From NCBI GenBank assembly GCA_019096065.1, contig JAGUCH010000001.1, positions 11,036,001 to 11,100,000 on the forward strand: a stretch of 64,000 bases of DNA, given 5' to 3'. The position numbers and the translations under genes were made by a program. This document shows, in pieces, positions 58,001 through 64,000 of the stretch. This DNA is from Paracyclopina nana. Lineage: Eukaryota; Arthropoda; Copepoda; Cyclopoida; Cyclopettidae. The notes beneath the pieces are model-generated. The model was given only the letters and a program-made list of their open reading frames with translations, was not told where the DNA came from and made no database searches. How positions within the stretch are numbered: position 1 is the first letter of the stretch; each line of letters starts with the position of its first letter.

Positions 58001-61000
58001 ACGAAAGTAGTGTAAAGGAAAAAAACTCGCGCCTGGGAAAGAGCTTTTTCATCTCACTCACCTGAAAGACTTGAATAGATCCAGAAACTCGAGGAAGCTC
58101 AATTCGCTGCCATGGGTAATTGAACCAGTGCACGGATACTTCAGCTTTCCGCCATCTTCTCCATTATTGTCAATACTGAAATGTAATTTTAAAGCCTTCA
58201 ATGCCTGCATGCTCTCGGAATTTCATTCCGCTTTTCAAAGATCCAAGACGAGAGCTTTATTTTTTAAACTCACTTTTGCAATGGAGCAAATTTGGCCGCA
58301 GCTCTGTCCAAGGAAGGAGAATTGGTAACTGCAGATTTCCGGCCCAATTTGGGTGAGCTCCACGGCGAGCTCGGGGCACTGCCTGATCCCTCACTGGAAG
58401 CGTTGTTTCCTGCTATGCTAAAGCTCTCGTAGATCTCGTGGATGCCCCTGTCATTAATGGAGTGAATATTTCCGTAAGATTTCTTCTTGGTCCTCCCTGA
58501 GCTTGGTCCACTCTTCCAACTTCCCTTGTGACCTCGGTCTTTCAACATACCAGTGAGGCTCCAGCTGCGACCTCCAAAAACCTAGCAAAAACGGAATAGA
58601 TTAATATCACGGTAAAAAAGCTGCCTGAAGTATGGGCCTCAGTGTGTATGTTTTGTGAGCTAGCAAGAATGCTGATGCATTTTATTAGCATTTATCAATG
58701 TAGGTGTCGTAGTTGCACTACGTATTTCCAATGCCCAAAGCCACAATTCGTGGGTCATTTGTTTCAGGCTGACGAACGAAAACCCTTGGGCTTTTTTTAT
58801 TGTCGATATGAGTCGTTGTTGGTATCAATTATTTTGATAGACATTTGAGCAAGTATTTTCGGTTAAAGTGAGTTAGCGGTTAAAAATTGGGTTTGGGCGC
58901 TTGAAAACTCGAATCTAGTGCAATGGAGTAGTGACTTTATGCATTATCCTTATTGACAGCTATGTGTTGCAGCACAATGAATGAATGAAGGAACACGGTG
59001 TTTTTAAGTTTGATCTTACTTTCACTGATGTCTCCTGGGGTAATTGGAAATATGAGTTCTGTGTCCAATTTGAGAAACGAGCAAGAGTAGAAAAGGAGAG
59101 AAAGAGAGAGAGAATACATCATCAGTATTAGTAACGTATATGTTCGGGAAAAACCTAGGAAAGCGTTGCACATAAAAAGAGGGCATAAGAAAGCAATACA
59201 GTATAGCTTGGTTAATATGTGCCTCTCCTACTGAATCGCTTATGCTATGGAGGGCTTTTATTATTGTGCACCTCTCAAGATGAAGCCATCAAATATCTGG
59301 TTCGTGTACGGCCAGCTTTTGAACTAGCAAATTGCATGTACCATGTAATAGCAGCTGCTAAGTTTCTTCCTTTGAGGTGCACATGGCAGAGAGGCTTGTA
59401 TTCGAGATTTATTAGATGACGAATGAGGCAACTCTCGCCGGCATTATTACCTTGATGGCATCAGCAGCCAGAGGGCCCATGCAAAGGTCATCTTGGTAGT
59501 AGAGAAACAAATACTGGTCCTTGAGCCAAACCATTCTTGGGTCCTCTGTTTTGATGCTGGCAATGAGGTCACTCAGAAGGTCTTTCCACATCAAGGCCAC
59601 GCCTGGTGGACAGAGAAAGGCCAAAATCCTGTTCTCAGCCAGTGTGGAGCCATATACCAGCCGTAGTGCTTTGGCCTCTATCACCCCCTGGAAATGCCTC
59701 TGGGCACTTACTCGAATATCCTCCGAGAAAGCTTCTATGTCACTTGTCAACTTAAGGTCTTTGATGTGAGCTAAATCGACATAACCTTCATCCTGAAACA
59801 GCAGATTATATTGACCTCATGACAATATGTGCGCGACATTCGATATTTTAAGTGACTGTCGTAACTAGAAAGTAAGCAAAGTAGCATATCGGCTTTTCTC
59901 CTAAAACGTTAGATACATTGGCGTTATGGTTACGTAAAATTCGCTCTTATTTTGCAATCCTGAGCTGACTTTCTTTTATCCTCCTTTCTTTTTTAGAAAG
60001 CAATGTTTCAATGTTTTGCTATGGTGCGAAAAGCGTAAATAACAACTGACGCACGATAACAGATAAGTAACAGGCATGTTTACCACGTGCTACGTAGTTT
60101 GTTTGCATTATGCTATGCACTACTGTATGTAAGTACAAGGTTTCTTTCTGGGGGGCTCAGGGTCTTACCTGGTAGGCTAAGCTTTCTCCCGAGCGGTTGG
60201 TGTACTTGAGCCTCAGCCCTGGGGAGACTGCAGTTTCCACCGTGTCCAGCGTGTACGAAGAGCCAAAGTTGTCATAGGCAAATCCGAAATCTTTCCTGGG
60301 ATCTTTCCATGGCGGTCGACTCCAAGTCAAAGTTCCTGAGCAACGTTCTAGTTTCAAAAATACTGGCGCTACCTGATGCGTATCCATATCCAAATGCAGA
60401 ACCGTCGCTCCTCTGTGAAGTATCTGCAAAAGTTGAAAATAGCATTTAGAGACTAAGCCTTTCCTTCTGGAGTGGCGTTGGTATTATTATTGTTCTTTCT
60501 CTGCTTAAATGGAGCTATAAATAATGCCCTCTTTTCCCTTTTGGCAATAAGAGGCGAGCTGTTATGAGTGGCTGACTGATATTAAAAAAGTTTGGCTCTC
60601 TCACCTCAAGGTCTCCTTTTTTGTGGACAGGTACATTGGCAATTGTGACTCCGTGGTGGGTTTTCTTGATCGCGTTGATTGCAACATCGATTACGCTTTG
60701 GCTCAAATCACACATTGACACTGGCCTTTCCCTGAAACCGCGATTCAGTCTCGATCTTTTTCTATAGAAGTAGTGCCTTACTTGAAGCTGGTGGCTTTTC
60801 TGCCACCACAAGAAGAAAGTGCCTTGTCAGCGGTGTTGATGGATTTTTGAACGCTCCTCAGCTTGAGAGAGCCAGAGCTTAAGCCTCCAGGTCCGATTCT
60901 TCTCAAAAATTGGTTTTCCCCGCGATATTCAGCTATCAGCTGAAATTCGTCTTTGTTACTCATCAGATCCTTAGCTAGAGACTGAGCCTTTTTTACCTTC

Positions 61001-62452
61001 ACAACTGGGGTGAGAGCAGGTTCGTTTGATTGTGCCATTTTGGTGTCTATAACAATAAAGGTGGGAACTTTTTGCTGTTGCAAAGTAGCCGCGAGCTCTT
61101 TGATGTGTAGCAAATAGGCTGGGACAACTTTTGTCAGGCTGGCCTTGGCCTTTGATAAAGCCAATAAATAGGCCTTGGATGAGTTGCAGAAAAACTTGCG
61201 AAACACACTGGAGAAGAGGACTTCGGCATCCGAGCCACTGAGAGCCAACCACAACGGTTTAAGTGCGGGAGACCTGCAAAAGTACGGGCTTAGTGTCTGA
61301 GCGGGAATCGGAGCTGTCTTCGCTGCAGCTTGTTGAAGGCTGTGAATGTTCTGAGCAACTGGGTAGCAAGTAGTTTCCTTCGGCCTACGGACTTTCCAAA
61401 TATAATCAGCCGTTAAAGTCCGAGGGAAACTCCTTCTCCCCGAATCGCAATCTATGTTTTCTCTTCTTCGTCATCATCATCATCTTCTTCTTAAGCTGGC
61501 CTCAAATAGGAATATTTATGATCTGACAAATCGTCTATTACACCAGATTAGGAAAGCAAATACTTTCCAGGAAAACTAAACATTCTACGCACTGATTCAC
61601 CAATAGAAAAATGGGCTGAGCATTTGAGTTGAATTTCTTTATGCCGTAAAACTTGCCTTAAGCCCAGCAGGATTTCCATGACCCCGTTGAAGTTTCCATT
61701 GTTCCACGAAGCTTGCATTAACCTGAGAATGCACGACAGCAATCCTCGCCTTCCTTGGTGGCTTCCCTTGGAAATGATTAGCTGCACCACCCACTCACTG
61801 ACCTGGAACATCAAATCGTGAATTTAGGACCTCAACGAGACTGAGCCTCCGATCAACAGACGCCAGAGTTCATTCATTCGGTAAAATTCCTGCTAGATGA
61901 CAAAGCGAGTAAGGTGCTCACCAGGTAGAAATGCGAGACAATCTTGAGGAAGAGGAGCACATTTTTGTTAGAAGGTCTCGAGCTGGAAGTGAGCACTCTG
62001 GCCAATCCTTCGAGCACTTGTATCAGTGAGGTATCTCCGAAAAGCTCGAATTCGTAGTCCTTCAACATCATGGCGGCTTCTTCAGGAAATCCAATAGCTC
62101 GATCCAGTTTTCGCAGCAGAGGCCGCGTGTGCTCGGAATTGGCTGAAGGAAATGATTTTTATCCCATTTACGAGGGAGTAGCTGAATTTTGATACTCACT
62201 CGATTTTGGCAGCAAAGTTGGAGTTTGTGCGAGGAGCCTATCCATCCAGTAGGAAGGAAAGTGTCTGTCAAAAGCTGGGTCTGGCATCACAGGATCCCAC
62301 ATGCTTCCCAAAATCAGGTGGTTCGCAGGAAAGCAGGAATTCAAAAAGTACGACGGATCTCTATCATGAGACTCCAAGGGCGAACAAGGCCGGGGGACCT
62401 GAAGCCAGGGATTGGCTGATGTAAGCTCGTAAAAGCCTAGCCATAATTGGGC
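52043..62452 (-). CDS. PLCE1: Phospholipase C epsilon, N-terminal exons outside window
   Basis: Twenty phase-consistent exons (1,937 residues visible): 62,200-62,452; 61,922-62,142; 61,657-61,802; 60,782-61,273; 60,605-60,731; 60,169-60,423; 59,451-59,792; 58,274-58,581; 58,062-58,175; 57,345-57,505; 57,065-57,285; 56,766-56,981; 55,791-56,247; 55,373-55,735; 55,037-55,315; 54,641-54,978; 54,001-54,585; 52,812-53,107; 52,404-52,751; 52,043-52,334. It cleaves PIP2 to IP3 and diacylglycerol under Ras/Rap/Rho control. Order: CDC25/RasGEF part (1-~370), PH (~414-612), EF region (~720-925), X barrel half with catalytic His932 (SHNTY) and His977 (YHGHT), acidic X-Y linker ([19 protein letters not shown]), Y half ([17 protein letters not shown]) interrupted by a ~95-residue Ser/Pro/Gln-rich insert, C2 ([19 protein letters not shown]), then two Ras-associating domains (~1,530-1,600 and ~1,710-1,840) and a basic tail. 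The exon at 61,657 ends in a GC donor. Confidence 0.96.
53328..53932. mobile_element. 605-bp CACAGTG-ended foldback element in a PLC-epsilon intron
   Basis: Nearly perfect inverted arms of at least 100 bp: CACAGTGTTCCTGGTGAGG and GGGGATTCCAATGGTGTAAA pair with TTTACACCATTGGAATCCCC and CCTCACCAGGAACACTGTG. Weaker pairing runs almost to the centre. Both flanks read TCTT, a possible 4-bp target duplication. It sits between the RA1 and RA2 exons and does not touch coding sequence. Confidence 0.88.
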
Positions 62453-64000
62453 CTGAAATTCGAAATTTTCTCGTGAATCACTGCAAAGCTTAGCCGTGGA
62501 TGACTGGGCACGAAACAGTGAAACATCGTTAACTTCATCATCATCATCCTTGGTTCATAATTGGAGGAGCTCAGATACGAACTTTTTTAATAAAACTGAG
62601 TAGTATGATTTTGCTCGTCCTTTTTTAAGCTTTCTTCAGAACCAACTTCAATGGAGTTGCTGCGGAGCTTGTCAAGTCACGTTTGGGCTCCATGAGCATT
62701 TTAGAAAAGACAAATATGGCTGAACTTGGCTTGGAATGCGGAATATCCGCTTTTCTTAAAATTGGTGAACGTGTAACTAAGTAGCCATTTCAATTCGAAA
62801 CGCGTGGAAAAGCTGTATTTCCTTATTCCTATGCAATACCTACAATTAACTTCTAGGAAAAGCCCTTTCAATGCCTCGTTGCAGTAAACCTTTCCTTAAA
62901 AAACTGAAGTATTTTTGAAGAGCACGAAATATTGGTATTATGGAAAAGGTTGGAATATGCAATACGTTTGAAAGCATCCTTACATACCATTGTTCCTATT
63001 TTTGGCTGCCGCCACCGCATTTCACACGCAATTCGATAAAAGAGTCCCTTTTTCATGCTTTCTCACGTTTCAATAAACGGGAGATGGAAAGTTCAGTCTG
63101 ACTGATTTCCAGATTACGTGAAATCGAAATCGTATCGGCAAATTCGAAAATGGGTCGTCTACGTAACGCTGGGTGGCGCCACGAAATATTGGCTGCTTAT
63201 CCCTGATAATGGTGTTTTTTGTCACATATTTGGCATGACCTTTCGAGTAGTGCTGGGAGACTTTTTCAAAGCCTTTGGGAAAAGTTTTGATCAATATCGA
63301 CTACTAAGTTACTCTACTAGTGCTAGCAACGATGGTGGCGGAAAAGTCATGTTATTTTTACATACCTTGGCTGTTTTTGCGAGCAAGCCAGCAGCAACAA
63401 ATATTTCTTTTTTGCGGTCACTTTGAAGCACTTTGGAAGGCTGTTGACAATAACAGAGACCTCGAAGTTTCGAATAAGATATTCCAAATTGAGATGAGGA
63501 CTGCAAAGATAGTAAAGACTTTTTTTAGAATACTGCAAATACGGCAGAGACAAAAAATAGTGCCTCAGCATCATCTCATATTTGAGCTTTTACTTCAGTG
63601 GGTACGTGATGATATATACTATTGTTTGTATGGAAGGCAAACAACGTCGTTTGAGCTGCTCAATGAGGACAAGCTGCTATAAATTATTGTGATTACAGTG
63701 CGCAAGATAAGCACCTGATCCATGCACAGCGACACTGAAAGGTGAGACAGAAAGCCTGTCAGAAATGTGGAGGAAAATTCCCCAGGCAAGCCTTTTTTCC
63801 TACATTATGCATCACATCATCATGAGCCGTACAATAGAGTTGAGTTCTTGTCTTCATATTTGACTACTTTTGCATTTTCTCAACCAACAATTGTTTTTTC
63901 ACGAGGAATTGAATGCACATTTAGTGTGCGATCTTTTGCGGAAAAATATGGATTGATTTGTTGTTCACAGCTGCAGCAGGCCTAGTGCATTTTTGGCCCA
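62453..64000. other. PLC-epsilon 5' intron or upstream sequence
   Basis: About 1.5 kb to the window end. The first visible PLC-epsilon exon opens at 62,452 in phase 0 after an ATTTCAG acceptor, so upstream coding exons must lie further on. I see no convincing exon, gene or repeat here on either strand. Confidence 0.55.

Overview
The window is eukaryotic and most likely from an arthropod. The evidence is spliced genes with GT-AG introns and conserved phases, a Dpr-interacting-protein-type immunoglobulin gene, an insect-maltase-like GH13 gene, and dense satellite and MITE content. I cannot name the species. All exon models were built by eye by matching splice sites, reading phase and family similarity.

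Region 1 (1-21,783) is non-coding repeat. A 53-bp minisatellite (A) lies at both ends in opposite orientation. Between the two arms are a ~169-bp satellite (B), a ~160-bp satellite (C), a GC-rich ~265-bp dimeric satellite (D) and a ~60-bp degenerate repeat (E). D and E also occur inverted on the two sides. The layout resembles a very large foldback-type element or an inverted satellite block. Its left end lies outside the window.

Region 2 (22,196-26,517, minus strand) is an LAT-type (SLC7) amino-acid transporter with four exons visible. The exons for its last membrane helices are not present before the satellite block starts. A second, homologous first coding exon lies 2.2 kb upstream with the same donor phase, which suggests alternative first exons. 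Region 3 (28,136-30,776, minus strand) is a complete six-exon, three-Ig, probably GPI-anchored DIP/lachesin-like adhesion protein.

Region 4 (30,777-39,200) has no gene I can support, but it carries many inverted-repeat elements. Two members of a CACAGTG-ended class are seen, one here and one in a PLC-epsilon intron. There is also a ~1-kb element whose ends are inverted tandem arrays, a small version of region 1.

Region 5 (39,291-51,962, plus strand) is a GH13 maltase-like gene with an N-terminal membrane segment and a missing catalytic nucleophile. Its ~9.8-kb first intron contains two complete genes on the same strand: a four-exon globin (40,409-42,823) and a six-exon rhodopsin-class receptor (46,103-49,209).

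Region 6 (52,043 to beyond 62,452, minus strand) is phospholipase C epsilon. Twenty in-phase exons cover part of the CDC25/RasGEF domain, PH, EF, X, Y, C2 and two RA domains. The N-terminal exons lie beyond the window. Its stop codon is only 80 bp from the stop of the convergent maltase-like gene.
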